Shown here: one piece after another, positions 1 through 6,593 of the stretch
How the letters are laid out: the number at the start of each line of letters is the position of its first letter
Position numbering within the stretch: position 1 is the stretch's first letter
Assembly (NCBI GenBank): GCA_003563865.1
Contig: PWTP01000122.1
Coordinates: 1-13,325, forward strand
Length of the DNA stretch: 13,325 bases
Direction of reading: 5' to 3'
From: Dehalococcoidia bacterium
GTDB lineage: Bacteria; Chloroflexota; Dehalococcoidia; Dehalococcoidales; CSSed11-197
Position numbers and translations under genes: made by a program
The notes under the pieces: generated by a model
Databases searched by the model: none
Seen by the model: the letters and a program-made list of their open reading frames with translations, nothing else
What the model was told of the DNA's origin: nothing

Positions 1-1493
1 ATCCCATCGGTTGCCTGGGTTATCAGGGTAGCAGGGCTGTCAATTGATATTATTTCAGGATGATCGGCTGCTGCCTGTTGCTGAAAGTCATTCATCCAGG
101 CAAGAACCTCAAAGCTGGTAACATCCTCTGCCTCAACCAAAAATCTTATCTGGCCACCACTGCCGGTAATCTCTCTTAAATAACGCATTTCCACCAGAGC
201 TGGTTCATCCTGAGGCATTAGTTCCTCATAGTCTGTATTGGTGGGCAGCCAGTTATCAACAGTCCCGCCGGCAATCGCAAAAACCAACGCAACAATAATT
301 ATCCAGCCAGTATGATGTATTGCCATCCTGCCCAGTTTTGCCAGGTAGGCCTCAATGCGGCCGCTGGCCTGCTTCGATTTGATTTTCAGCTTTTCAACCG
401 GCGTTCTTTTATCTGCCAGGTAAACAATACTGTGAAGCAAAAACAGGCTGACCAGATAGCTGATAATGATGCCGACAGCCAGCATAAACCCAAAATCCTG
501 GATCATGGGAACTTCAGAAATATACAGGGTAATAAAACCGGCAATGGTGGCCAGTAGAGCCACCCCAACAATCGGGAACATGCGGGAAATGGATATTACA
601 ATCGCCTCTTCCACGCTGCCACAGCGGGCAATCTCCTCTTGATAGCGGTTGTGAAACTGTATGGAGAAATCTATGCCCAGGCCGATAAGTATAGGCAGCA
701 CGGCCATGGTGGCCATGCTCAAGGGCACTGATAAGTAGCCCATAAGCCCGAAGGTCCAAAGTGCGCTTATGCCTACCATTACCAGAGACAGCAGGCGCCA
801 GTGCACCCGGAAAGAAATCATGAGAATTATCAACATCACCACTACAGACAAGCCAAGCAATATGGCAATATCGGTGCCCATGCTAACACTGATGGCATTT
901 ATCAGTCCGGCATCGGAAATTACGGTTGCTTCTACTCCCGTCAGCGGGTTTGCTTCAAAAAAATCCTCAAGCGCCCGGGCAGCCTTCAGGGATTCGTCGT
1001 CGCTCATGTTTCCAACCGGAGTAACAAGCATCAAAACGTGCTTATCGTCGACAACAAGAGGCTGCAACAGGGGATTTAATCTCCCGGTTGTATCAAATGC
1101 AGCCATTTCTATGGCCTGAGGATTCTGTTTGTATAATTGACCGGTGGCGATTTCCAGAAGAGCTACCGGGCCGGTGATGCAACAGTACCGCTCGTCATCG
1201 CACACAAATTCTTCAAACTCGGCTGTGGCTGAAAGGTTGGCCGGAGAAAGCACCTCTTCAATCTCGCCCTTGAGCAGAATGGTGAATGGCTCACCACCAA
1301 AGCTAGCTTCATATCGAGCATTGTCTTTATAAATATCAGATTCCGGAGAAACCAACGATGCAAAACCGGTTTCAGCTTTTAACATCGTAATGCCCGGAAT
1401 TGCAGTCAAGGAAATAATTACAGCAATAATGATAAACCACAGGGGGTTGCGTTTTATAAACCTGGCGAAAGCTTCAGTTATTTTCAGCAACAT
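1..1493 (-). CDS. RND/MMPL-family exporter, HAE3-like (C-terminal part beyond window edge)
   Basis: This is a proton-driven membrane exporter of the RND superfamily, inferred to export hydrophobic or lipid-like substrates. About 497 codons are visible from the ATG at 1493; the C-terminal half lies beyond the left edge. Visible in order: a basic N-terminus, TM1 at about residues 18-38, an extracytoplasmic domain (about 40-205), then a block of membrane segments (about 207-360). That block includes GLGIDFSIQFHNRYQEE (271-287), the TM4 signature with Asp275, which in this family is the expected proton-relay residue. After a charged linker, TM7 (about 393-413) begins the second RND repeat. The first outer domain has Cys98, Cys104 and Cys105. 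The gene starts 8 bases after the MarR stop, with a GAGG ribosome site partly inside that stop, so the two are surely co-transcribed and probably MarR-regulated. The family is clear; the substrate is unknown. Confidence 0.9.
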   Translation of the reverse strand, partial: MLLKITEAFARFIKRNPLWFIIIAVIISLTAIPGITMLKAETGFASLVSPESDIYKDNARYEASFGGEPFTILLKGEIEEVLSPANLSATAEFEEFVCDDERYCCITGPVALLEIATGQLYKQNPQAIEMAAFDTTGRLNPLLQPLVVDDKHVLMLVTPVGNMSDDESLKAARALEDFFEANPLTGVEATVISDAGLINAISVSMGTDIAILLGLSVVVMLIILMISFRVHWRLLSLVMVGISALWTFGLMGYLSVPLSMATMAVLPILIGLGIDFSIQFHNRYQEEIARCGSVEEAIVISISRMFPIVGVALLATIAGFITLYISEVPMIQDFGFMLAVGIIISYLVSLFLLHSIVYLADKRTPVEKLKIKSKQASGRIEAYLAKLGRMAIHHTGWIIIVALVFAIAGGTVDNWLPTNTDYEELMPQDEPALVEMRYLREITGSGGQIRFLVEAEDVTSFEVLAWMNDFQQQAAADHPEIISIDSPATLITQATDG

Positions 1494-1501
1494 TTTTCGC
1501 C

Positions 1502-1960
1502 TCAATTTGGTTTAAGGTTAAGCTTGCTTCTTATACTGTCCAGTAACATATGGGCTACTTCTGCTGAGGCTTCAAGTTGTCTGAGGTTCAACCCTTCCAG
1601 CAGTTCTTCCATCTGATTTTCACCCATTGACCACAATCTGCCAATTGACTCTTCTCCGGATTGCGTCAACCGGCAAACAACCAGGCGCCGGTCCTCTTTA
1701 TCTATCTGGCGGTACACCATGCCTTTCTTTACCAGGTTATCGACAATTCCAGTGGCCGAAGAGAGCGCGATTTTCATTTGTGAGGCGATAGCACTCATAT
1801 GGCTGGGCCCTTCGCCGTAGAGCAACAGCAGCACCCTCAGTTGAGCTAAAGTCAGGCCAGAGGAAAGGCTTCCCGGCGGAATAGTTGGCCTGATAATACC
1901 AAATATTTCAGCCGATGCCTCCAGGATATCTTTAATAAGCTCTGCTTTGTTTTTTGGCAT
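1502..1960 (-). CDS. MarR-family transcriptional regulator
   Basis: This is a 152-residue cytoplasmic DNA-binding protein of normal MarR length. The winged helix runs from about residue 36 to 102. The helix-turn-helix is about 53-80 (HMSAIASQMKIALSSATGIV), and the wing carries the typical D-x-x-D-R-R (DKEDRR, 87-92). The flanking helices (about 5-25 and 105-148) would form the dimer interface. The gene lies directly upstream of the RND exporter with an 8-base gap. By analogy with known MarR-efflux pairs it probably represses itself and the pump until a ligand binds. A candidate promoter with a perfect TTGACA -35 and two short palindromes lies upstream at 1993-2051. The nearest purine-rich stretch (GAGGGG) is rather far from the ATG. 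Family assignment is very secure; ligand and regulon are unknown. Confidence 0.93.
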   Translation of the reverse strand: MPKNKAELIKDILEASAEIFGIIRPTIPPGSLSSGLTLAQLRVLLLLYGEGPSHMSAIASQMKIALSSATGIVDNLVKKGMVYRQIDKEDRRLVVCRLTQSGEESIGRLWSMGENQMEELLEGLNLRQLEASAEVAHMLLDSIRSKLNLKPN

Positions 1961-1992
1961 AATTTGCTTTTGCCCCTCTAAATATTACGGTT

Positions 1993-2019
1993 GATAATAA
2001 TCATTTATCTTAACCTAAG
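1993..2019. promoter_or_regulatory. Candidate MarR operator (two adjacent palindromes)
   Basis: Two short inverted repeats share a base: GATAA-7-TTATC at 1993-2009 and CTTA-3-TAAG at 2009-2019. They lie about 33 to 59 bases upstream of the marR start, over the predicted transcription start. MarR dimers bind such A/T-rich palindromes, often overlapping their own promoter. The repeats are seen directly; the operator role is inferred. Confidence 0.35.
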
Positions 2020-2022
2020 TAT

Positions 2023-2051
2023 ATTGTGGAGTTAACCGGGCCAGTTGTCAA
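2023..2051 (-). promoter_or_regulatory. Candidate promoter for marR-RND operon
   Basis: Reading the minus strand there is a perfect TTGACA (-35, 2046-2051), a 17-base spacer and CACAAT (-10, 2023-2028, four of six consensus bases). A better-looking TATACT at 2018-2023 is 22 bases from the -35, which is too far. Transcription would start near 2016, inside the palindromes at 1993-2019. Confidence 0.4.
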
Positions 2052-2082
2052 TAGCAAAGGTAGCTTTTTTGTTTATGCCGGA

Positions 2083-2865
2083 TTAAGCCAGGGTCGCATC
2101 GACCAGCTGGTAACCGATACGGGCTTCTGCCAGCCGGTTTGTAAGCCCGGAAGTATGGCTATCAACACAAACAACCAATGGGCTAAGGCCGCTTCTTGCA
2201 GCTTCAATAACTGCTTCGGTTGCACCAAAGCGCTGGAAATCTGCTCCGGCTCTGGCCAAAGCAGTGCTGGCTTCAAGCCCCAGCGAGGCTACCGGAAAAC
2301 AGCTTGCCAGGTGGCCGGCCAGACATCTGTAATCAACCCTGCCGGAGCCTCCATTTTCAACGCCCGGTACAGTTATGATGGTAACCCGGCCAATCGAGAG
2401 AGGAATAATCCCCTTAATGCTGGTTATACCTATATCCTCGTCTTTTTTCGCTGCAGAAACGGTAGTTCCGGTTGCCCCCTCACTCTCTCCCTTAAATGCA
2501 ACCAGCTGACCTTCTTTCATTTTAAGACCTACGGTCTGATTTGCATCAAGGTCAGTCTGGGCAACCGCAGCACACACAGCGATATTGTTAATGGCTCTCT
2601 GGACACGGTTGTTATAATGGTTGATATCTACCAGTGTTTTAATCACCCAGTTTACCGCTACGGCAGTAAGCCGGTACCTTGAGCGTCCTTCAACTATTAA
2701 TAATCCTTCACCGGCTAGCTGGGCAATATAATCTGACACGGCCTGAGGAGTGATGCCCAGCTCCCTGGCAATAGCCCTTTGCTGGATAAAAGGTCCTTTT
2801 CCGGCAATTTCTGCCAGTATCTGGAACCGAGTAGCCAGTTTTTGGTTACGCAATATCTCTATCAT
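2083..2865 (-). CDS. Archaeal-type winged-helix transcriptional regulator with C-terminal ligand-like domain
   Basis: This is a 260-residue protein. Residues 1-68 form a winged helix: helix-turn-helix at about 27-50 (QQRAIARELGITPQAVSDYI) followed by a wing ending RSRYRL. A linker helix (70-100) leads to a C-terminal domain (about 101-260) with VGLKMKEGQLVAF, a small beta-rich segment with ATGTTVSAAKKDEDIGI, a GGSGRVD segment, and a Rossmann-like end (LVVCVDSHTSGL, then YQLVDA). From memory this arrangement matches a family of predicted regulators mostly seen in archaea (COG1318-like); that is recall, not a search. The two halves suggest DNA binding plus sensing of a small molecule. No good Shine-Dalgarno precedes the ATG. 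A perfect TATAAT and a 12-base palindrome lie just upstream, suggesting autoregulation. Target genes are unknown; the MarR-RND pair downstream and the flavoprotein upstream are candidates. Confidence 0.78.
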   Translation of the reverse strand: MIEILRNQKLATRFQILAEIAGKGPFIQQRAIARELGITPQAVSDYIAQLAGEGLLIVEGRSRYRLTAVAVNWVIKTLVDINHYNNRVQRAINNIAVCAAVAQTDLDANQTVGLKMKEGQLVAFKGESEGATGTTVSAAKKDEDIGITSIKGIIPLSIGRVTIITVPGVENGGSGRVDYRCLAGHLASCFPVASLGLEASTALARAGADFQRFGATEAVIEAARSGLSPLVVCVDSHTSGLTNRLAEARIGYQLVDATLA

Positions 2866-2875
2866 TGCAATTATA

Positions 2876-2900
2876 GTTGACTCTCAACCAACCATGGTTG
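2876..2900. promoter_or_regulatory. Candidate autoregulatory operator: paired palindromes
   Basis: Two adjacent inverted repeats occur: GTTGA-CTC-TCAAC (2876-2888) and the perfect 12-base palindrome CAACCATGGTTG (2889-2900). They touch without a gap and lie between the predicted transcription start (about 2903) and the regulator ATG at 2865. Both use a GTTG/CAAC arm, so two dimers of the same protein could bind side by side. The repeats are seen directly; the binding protein is inferred. Confidence 0.45.
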
Positions 2901-2909
2901 TTCTACCTG

Positions 2910-2918
2910 ATTATAGCA
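2910..2918 (-). promoter_or_regulatory. Extended -10 promoter for winged-helix regulator
   Basis: The minus strand reads TGC-TATAAT: a perfect -10 with the TGn extension. There is no convincing -35 at 17-18 bases, which extended -10 promoters often do without. The predicted start near 2903 gives a leader of about 38 bases that contains both palindromes of 2876-2900. Confidence 0.5.
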
Positions 2919-2956
2919 TGCAAACCGGTTATTCGAAAAATCTGTAATGTAGATTG

Positions 2957-3535
2957 TTAGCTTTGCTCCCCGGCCAACCGGGCGCCCATTTCAAAGGCCT
3001 CTTTAAGAGCAGCCGGGTGCCGGGCAATCGCACCTTTTTCATCAATGCCTGAATACAGAAGGTCGCCCCGATAGTTTACATCCAGGCTGGTAAAAAGCGA
3101 TTTCACCGTAACCCTGGCTGCATCAAAAATGTGGCTGCCTTTCTGCCCGCCTACGCTTATAAATATGCCATTGCGTTCTTTTTTCACTTCAAGAGGCGGC
3201 AAGCCCAGCGTATATTTGCACGCCCATAATGCCTGGCAACGGTCGATGGCCAGCTTCAGGTGAGAAGTTACCGTCATAAAGTGCAAAGGGGAGGCAAGCG
3301 CAATAACATCGGCCTCTTTCAGACTGGCATAAACTCGATCCATATCATCAGCCTGCCGGCACCGTCCGGTAACCGCACAGGCATCACAGTGCCAGCAGGG
3401 ACTTATTTTCAACCTGGCAAGGTCAAACTTCTCAATTTTAGCGCCCCGGCTGAGAGCGCCCTCAAGAAATTTTTCTAAAAGAAGGACCGTGTTTCCATCC
3501 GGCCGAGGGCTGCCTGAAAGGCCGGTTACATTCAT
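2957..3535 (-). CDS. Iron-sulfur flavoprotein / NADPH-dependent FMN reductase family
   Basis: This is a 192-residue flavodoxin-fold redox protein. The N-terminal GLSGSPRPDGNT (5-16) is the FMN phosphate-binding loop of this family. It is followed by four cysteines, C47-x2-C50-x2-C53-x5-C59, the compact spacing of the [4Fe-4S] site in archaeal-type iron-sulfur flavoproteins. SPLHFMTVTSHLKLAIDRC (82-100) and SVGGQKGSHIFDA (127-139) are typical flavin-contacting segments. In the cytoplasm such proteins pass electrons between FMN and the cluster; donors and acceptors vary and cannot be read from the sequence. Its ATG overlaps the ybeY stop by one base (TAATG), so the two are translationally coupled. 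The family call is strong; the exact substrate is unknown. Confidence 0.85.
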   Translation of the reverse strand: MNVTGLSGSPRPDGNTVLLLEKFLEGALSRGAKIEKFDLARLKISPCWHCDACAVTGRCRQADDMDRVYASLKEADVIALASPLHFMTVTSHLKLAIDRCQALWACKYTLGLPPLEVKKERNGIFISVGGQKGSHIFDAARVTVKSLFTSLDVNYRGDLLYSGIDEKGAIARHPAALKEAFEMGARLAGEQS

Positions 3536-4014
3536 TATTTAAACTCCTCAGCCCGCTTTAATAACAATTCTTCCTTTTGCTCCATATCAAAAGCTTCTTT
3601 TTCTTCTTCATGGTCATATCCGAGCAGATGAAGCACTCCATGGATAATCAGTGTGGCTATCTCCCGGGTTATTGAACATCCGTGTTCTTCTGCCTGCCGG
3701 GCTGCCTGGGGAAAAGAGATAACAACCTCTCCCAGATGCTCAACGCCGTCATCCGGCCAGGTAAATGCTGGCGGCTCTCCTTTAGCCAGCGGTGGCTCGT
3801 TGGCCATAGCAAATGACAGCACGTCCGTTGTTGTGTCAATATCGCGGTATTCTGAGTTTAATTGACGAATCTGGTCATCACCAGTAACAACCAGCTCTAT
3901 TTCAATATTATCTTTCTGCCGGGCATCATCCAAAACCAGTTCGGCCACCCGCTTTAAAAATACAGGGTCAACCTTTTGCTCGAACTCGTCATCAATAAGA
4001 ATGCTTACTTCCAT
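3535..4014 (-). CDS. ybeY: Endoribonuclease YbeY (rRNA maturation factor)
   Basis: This is a 159-residue single-strand endoribonuclease that in bacteria takes part in 16S rRNA 3'-end maturation and ribosome quality control. The signature HGVLHLLGYDH (125-135) is present, with the three zinc-binding histidines H125, H129 and H135. DTTTDVLSFAM (60-70) and the GEVVIS strand (95-100) are the other conserved family segments. The length is normal. There is no Shine-Dalgarno before the ATG; instead a good promoter ends 7 bases upstream, suggesting a leaderless message. The gene sits 75 bases after the PMT gene and overlaps the flavoprotein start by one base. The usual phoH partner is not present. 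Confidence 0.96.
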   Translation of the reverse strand: MEVSILIDDEFEQKVDPVFLKRVAELVLDDARQKDNIEIELVVTGDDQIRQLNSEYRDIDTTTDVLSFAMANEPPLAKGEPPAFTWPDDGVEHLGEVVISFPQAARQAEEHGCSITREIATLIIHGVLHLLGYDHEEEKEAFDMEQKEELLLKRAEEFK

Positions 4015-4021
4015 AAGTATG

Positions 4022-4050
4022 ATGATATCACAACCGGGCTCTGGTGATAA
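4022..4050 (-). promoter_or_regulatory. Candidate leaderless promoter for ybeY
   Basis: On the minus strand: TTATCA (-35, 4045-4050, four of six), a 17-base spacer, and TATCAT (-10, 4022-4027, five of six). Only 7 bases separate the -10 from the ybeY ATG, which would place the transcript start at or next to the A of the start codon. Confidence 0.5.
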
Positions 4051-4056
4051 GCCCGG
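4034..4056 (-). other. Hairpin between PMT gene and ybeY
   Basis: A perfect 7-base stem, CCGGGCT (4034-4040) with AGCCCGG (4050-4056), encloses a 9-base loop. It follows the PMT stop at 4090. No T-run follows on the minus strand, so it is not a standard intrinsic terminator. It could attenuate read-through or protect the end of an upstream message. It overlaps the proposed ybeY promoter. Confidence 0.4.
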
Positions 4057-4089
4057 CCGGTAAAAGCAGTCAGGGCCGGGAGGAAGCCT

Positions 4090-5412
4090 TTAAGCGCTTT
4101 CTGCCTGTCCGGCTTGTGCCGGCTCTTGCTCAGGCAAAAGCGGAACAGGCTCTTCTGGCTCCGGATAAGGAGTCGAGCCCAGTCCGAGGTAGAAAAAACT
4201 GAAAAAGTAAACAAATATGCTAACCGGTACCGACCACCACATAGATGGAGGTGCAATTATAATGAAAGCAACCAGATGACCAACCAGGTACAGTGGTATG
4301 ATTATCTTCAAAAACAGGCGCAGTTTGCCCTTATGTCTTTTTCGTGATATTTCGATCAGTTTACCAAAAATCATCCCCATCACCAGCGCTATTGCCCCGA
4401 CAGTTGGATAAAAATAGAAGATATGGCTTGCCCGGTCGGTAATAAGGCTGGTCGGTACCCAAAGCAGATACAGGGCTATGAACCAGGCAAACGGAAACAA
4501 CGGGGCATCTTCCCCTTTAAGCGAGCGCACCGTCATATAGATAACCGAAGGGACGATAAGCACCCAGAGTGTGGGGCTAATCATGCCCAGGAAGCGCGGC
4601 GTCCACCAGTAGGGCAATATATCCACCGTAAATATCCATTCCCATGGCCGTGAAGCGATTCCACCGGGTTCATATTCGGCAAAGGTGATCGAGCCAGCCA
4701 GCTCCAGCATCTCGATGCTGCGGGCAATCGGGTTTTTAAGTTCACCCCAATAAGCAAGCTCGAACACCGGCAACAGGCCCAAAAAAGCTATAGGCGCCAG
4801 CATCATGGAGGGAATGAAGCGCTTCCAGTCCGGGCAACGGTAGAGCAGCCAGTGAATGCCAATGGCCACTATGCCCAGTGCGCCGGTAAGCTTGGCAAGC
4901 GCACTCAATGCTACTGCAACAGCCGAAACTGCATAATTGCCCCTCAGGTAAAGCCAGAAAGAAAGCAGCAAGAAAAACTGGCTGTAGCCGTCGAGCATGG
5001 CTATATGGCCGTGTACAAAGGTCAGGTTTTCAAAAGCAAAGAAAAAAGTGGCCAGATAACAGACAGCCTCCGGCAACTTTAAGCGCCGGCAAATGAGATA
5101 AAAAAGCAGAACCGAAGCTGTTCCCATCAATATGGCAATCAGCCGCCAGCCTATGGGGTTATCTCCAAAAAGTTGAATTCCACCGGCCACCAGGAGCTTG
5201 CCCAGCGGAACGTGTTCTTCGCGGTTGGTATCACCAGTCTCAAGGAAATACCGGGCATCGTTCACATAGTGGACTTCATCAAACAAAGGTTCGGCCGGAC
5301 GCATTATGAGTCCCATGTGAAGCACAAAGCTGGCCACTACTATCACGGCGATGCCGAGGTATTGCCAGCGCTTCAACCAGTTTATAAGGGCTTCGAGCCT
5401 TTCCACGTCCAC
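4090..5412 (-). CDS. PMT-family (GT39-like) membrane glycosyltransferase
   Basis: This 440-residue multi-pass membrane protein resembles dolichyl/polyprenyl-phosphate-mannose protein mannosyltransferases. About ten hydrophobic segments are visible, the first at about 17-37. The first outer loop has FDEVHY (44-49) with the D45-E46 pair and EEHVPLGK (65-72), the family's catalytic and donor-binding signatures. MLDGYSQF (about 138-145) is a further loop motif. Such enzymes move a sugar from a polyprenyl-phosphate carrier to an acceptor on the outer face of the membrane. The C-terminus is an unusual Pro/Glu-rich tail (about 410-440). The first possible start is a GTG at 5412, which overlaps the upstream glycosyltransferase by 31 bases; a second GTG two codons on (5406) is also possible. 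No clear ribosome site is seen, so coupling to the upstream gene is likely. The acceptor (protein or lipid) is unknown. Confidence 0.87.
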   Translation of the reverse strand: MDVERLEALINWLKRWQYLGIAVIVVASFVLHMGLIMRPAEPLFDEVHYVNDARYFLETGDTNREEHVPLGKLLVAGGIQLFGDNPIGWRLIAILMGTASVLLFYLICRRLKLPEAVCYLATFFFAFENLTFVHGHIAMLDGYSQFFLLLSFWLYLRGNYAVSAVAVALSALAKLTGALGIVAIGIHWLLYRCPDWKRFIPSMMLAPIAFLGLLPVFELAYWGELKNPIARSIEMLELAGSITFAEYEPGGIASRPWEWIFTVDILPYWWTPRFLGMISPTLWVLIVPSVIYMTVRSLKGEDAPLFPFAWFIALYLLWVPTSLITDRASHIFYFYPTVGAIALVMGMIFGKLIEISRKRHKGKLRLFLKIIIPLYLVGHLVAFIIIAPPSMWWSVPVSIFVYFFSFFYLGLGSTPYPEPEEPVPLLPEQEPAQAGQAESA

Positions 5413-6473
5413 CAGTTATTTACAAAAAAGTTCCACAATGTAGCTCCGGCTATACCGAAAAGGTTTGAAAGCATGTAATAAAACCCGGCAACCTCGGTTA
5501 ACAGGGCCAGAATGGCCAAGTTAATTAACAGGCCGCCCAGGCTGACCAGGTTAAACTTGGCCATGTTGCCAAAAAAACCTTTTCTTCCAGAGGCCCTGCG
5601 GTCGGAAAATGTAACGAAATTATTAAGCAGAAAGTTAGTTATGATCGAGGTTTCAATGGCAATTGCTGCTGAAAGAACATAATGAAAGCCAGCTTGTTCG
5701 GTTAACAGCCACAACAGGCCGAAGTTTACCAGTACGCCACTGCCACCTACCAGGCAGAATTTAATGAAGCGCACAGCTTCACCGCTTCTTTTTGCCAGTC
5801 TGGCTAAATGGCGCAGATACTCATATTCCTGATTTAAGTTGAGCTTGCTCTTGCCCTGTTCTCTTAACTGGAACTGGAAAGGCACTTCAACCACTTTGCG
5901 GTAGCTGCCGAGCACCAGCGTCTCGAGCAAAATTTTATAACCGATAGGTTCGAGTTTCTTGCCTTCAATAACACTACGCTTTAAGGCAAAAAAGCCGCTC
6001 ATCGGGTCTTTTACTTTTCTGGCGGCCGGCAATACCAGCTGTGCTAAAAAAATAGCCCCGCGGCTGATAAGCTTTCTCAGCCCGCTCCAGTCTGCACACC
6101 CTCCTCCAGGTATATAACGAGAGGCCACAACTATATCCGCGCCTTCATTAATAGCAGCAACCAGATTAGGAATTATGGCCGGAGGGTGCTGCAAATCGGC
6201 ATCCATTACTACTATCAATTCATGGCTGGCATTTTCAAAGCCCCTCACAACCGCTGAGGCCAACCCTTTTTCGTTGCGGCGGACTATTACCCTCACCGGG
6301 TAGTCCTTCTTTAAAGAGTCGATTGCCTGTGCCGTGCCGTCACTGCTGTTATCATCTACAAACAGCACTTCATATTCATAGCCAGAGAGCGCCGCTGCAA
6401 TTTTCTCTACCAACGGTGTGATATTAGCCTTCTCGTTATAAGTGGGCACAACCAGCGTAAGGGTTTTATTCAT
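5382..6473 (-). CDS. GT2 polyprenyl-phosphate glycosyltransferase (DPM1-like) fused to GtrA membrane domain
   Basis: This is a 363-residue two-domain protein. Residues 1-230 are a GT-A fold of the dolichol-phosphate mannose synthase type: LVVPTYNE (7-14), VDDNSSDGT (39-47), the metal-binding DAD (91-93) followed by LQHPP, DPMSGFF (156-162), and REQGKSKL (204-211). Residues 235-358 are a GtrA-like domain with four membrane segments, typically involved in handling or flipping the lipid-linked sugar. The enzyme would transfer a sugar (probably mannose or glucose) from a nucleotide to polyprenyl phosphate at the inner membrane face. The downstream PMT gene overlaps it by 31 bases and is the natural user of the product. 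The gene is first in its transcript, with a promoter at 6495-6523 and no Shine-Dalgarno. Domain calls are secure; the sugar is inferred. Confidence 0.93.
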   Translation of the reverse strand: MNKTLTLVVPTYNEKANITPLVEKIAAALSGYEYEVLFVDDNSSDGTAQAIDSLKKDYPVRVIVRRNEKGLASAVVRGFENASHELIVVMDADLQHPPAIIPNLVAAINEGADIVVASRYIPGGGCADWSGLRKLISRGAIFLAQLVLPAARKVKDPMSGFFALKRSVIEGKKLEPIGYKILLETLVLGSYRKVVEVPFQFQLREQGKSKLNLNQEYEYLRHLARLAKRSGEAVRFIKFCLVGGSGVLVNFGLLWLLTEQAGFHYVLSAAIAIETSIITNFLLNNFVTFSDRRASGRKGFFGNMAKFNLVSLGGLLINLAILALLTEVAGFYYMLSNLFGIAGATLWNFFVNNWWTWKGSKPL

Positions 6474-6494
6474 GTTTCTTTACACTTTTTAAAC

Positions 6495-6523
6495 ATTCTA
6501 CCACAATTTTTTTCTCCCGGTAA
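6495..6523 (-). promoter_or_regulatory. Candidate promoter for the GT2-PMT genes
   Basis: On the minus strand: TTACCG (-35, 6518-6523, three of six), a 17-base spacer, and TAGAAT (-10, 6495-6500, five of six). The expected start near 6488 leaves a leader of only about 15 bases before the ATG at 6473, with no Shine-Dalgarno in it. Confidence 0.45.
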
Positions 6524-6570
6524 TACCTGTGGATTTTCTCAAAATTTTTTACTCTTTAATTCACACCGGT

Positions 6571-6579
6571 TGATATGCT
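6571..6579 (+). promoter_or_regulatory. Candidate extended -10 for the MBL/Mut7-C pair
   Basis: TGA-TATGCT is an extended -10 (TGn plus four of six). It implies a transcript start near 6586, about 8 bases before the ATG at 6594. The alternative TATCCT at 6579-6584 would make the message almost leaderless. No clear -35 is seen. The element is divergent from the GT2 promoter at 6495-6523. Confidence 0.35.
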
Positions 6580-6593
6580 ATCCTGTTCATGTC

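Noticed and set aside
2026..2682. Plus-strand reading frame of 218 codons
   Set aside because: It lies fully opposite the winged-helix regulator, whose minus-strand protein has a recognisable helix-turn-helix and conserved C-terminal motifs. The plus-strand product shows no family features and has no ribosome site.
6528..6536. TGTGGATTT, a partial match to a reverse DnaA box
   Set aside because: Seven of nine bases match, it is a single copy, and it is 6 kb from dnaA in a divergent promoter region; likely chance.
6570..6593. Upstream TTG start for the metallo-beta-lactamase-fold gene
   Set aside because: The eight extra codons overlap the proposed -10 element, lack a ribosome site, and do not resemble the family N-terminus; the ATG at 6594 gives MQIKILG directly.
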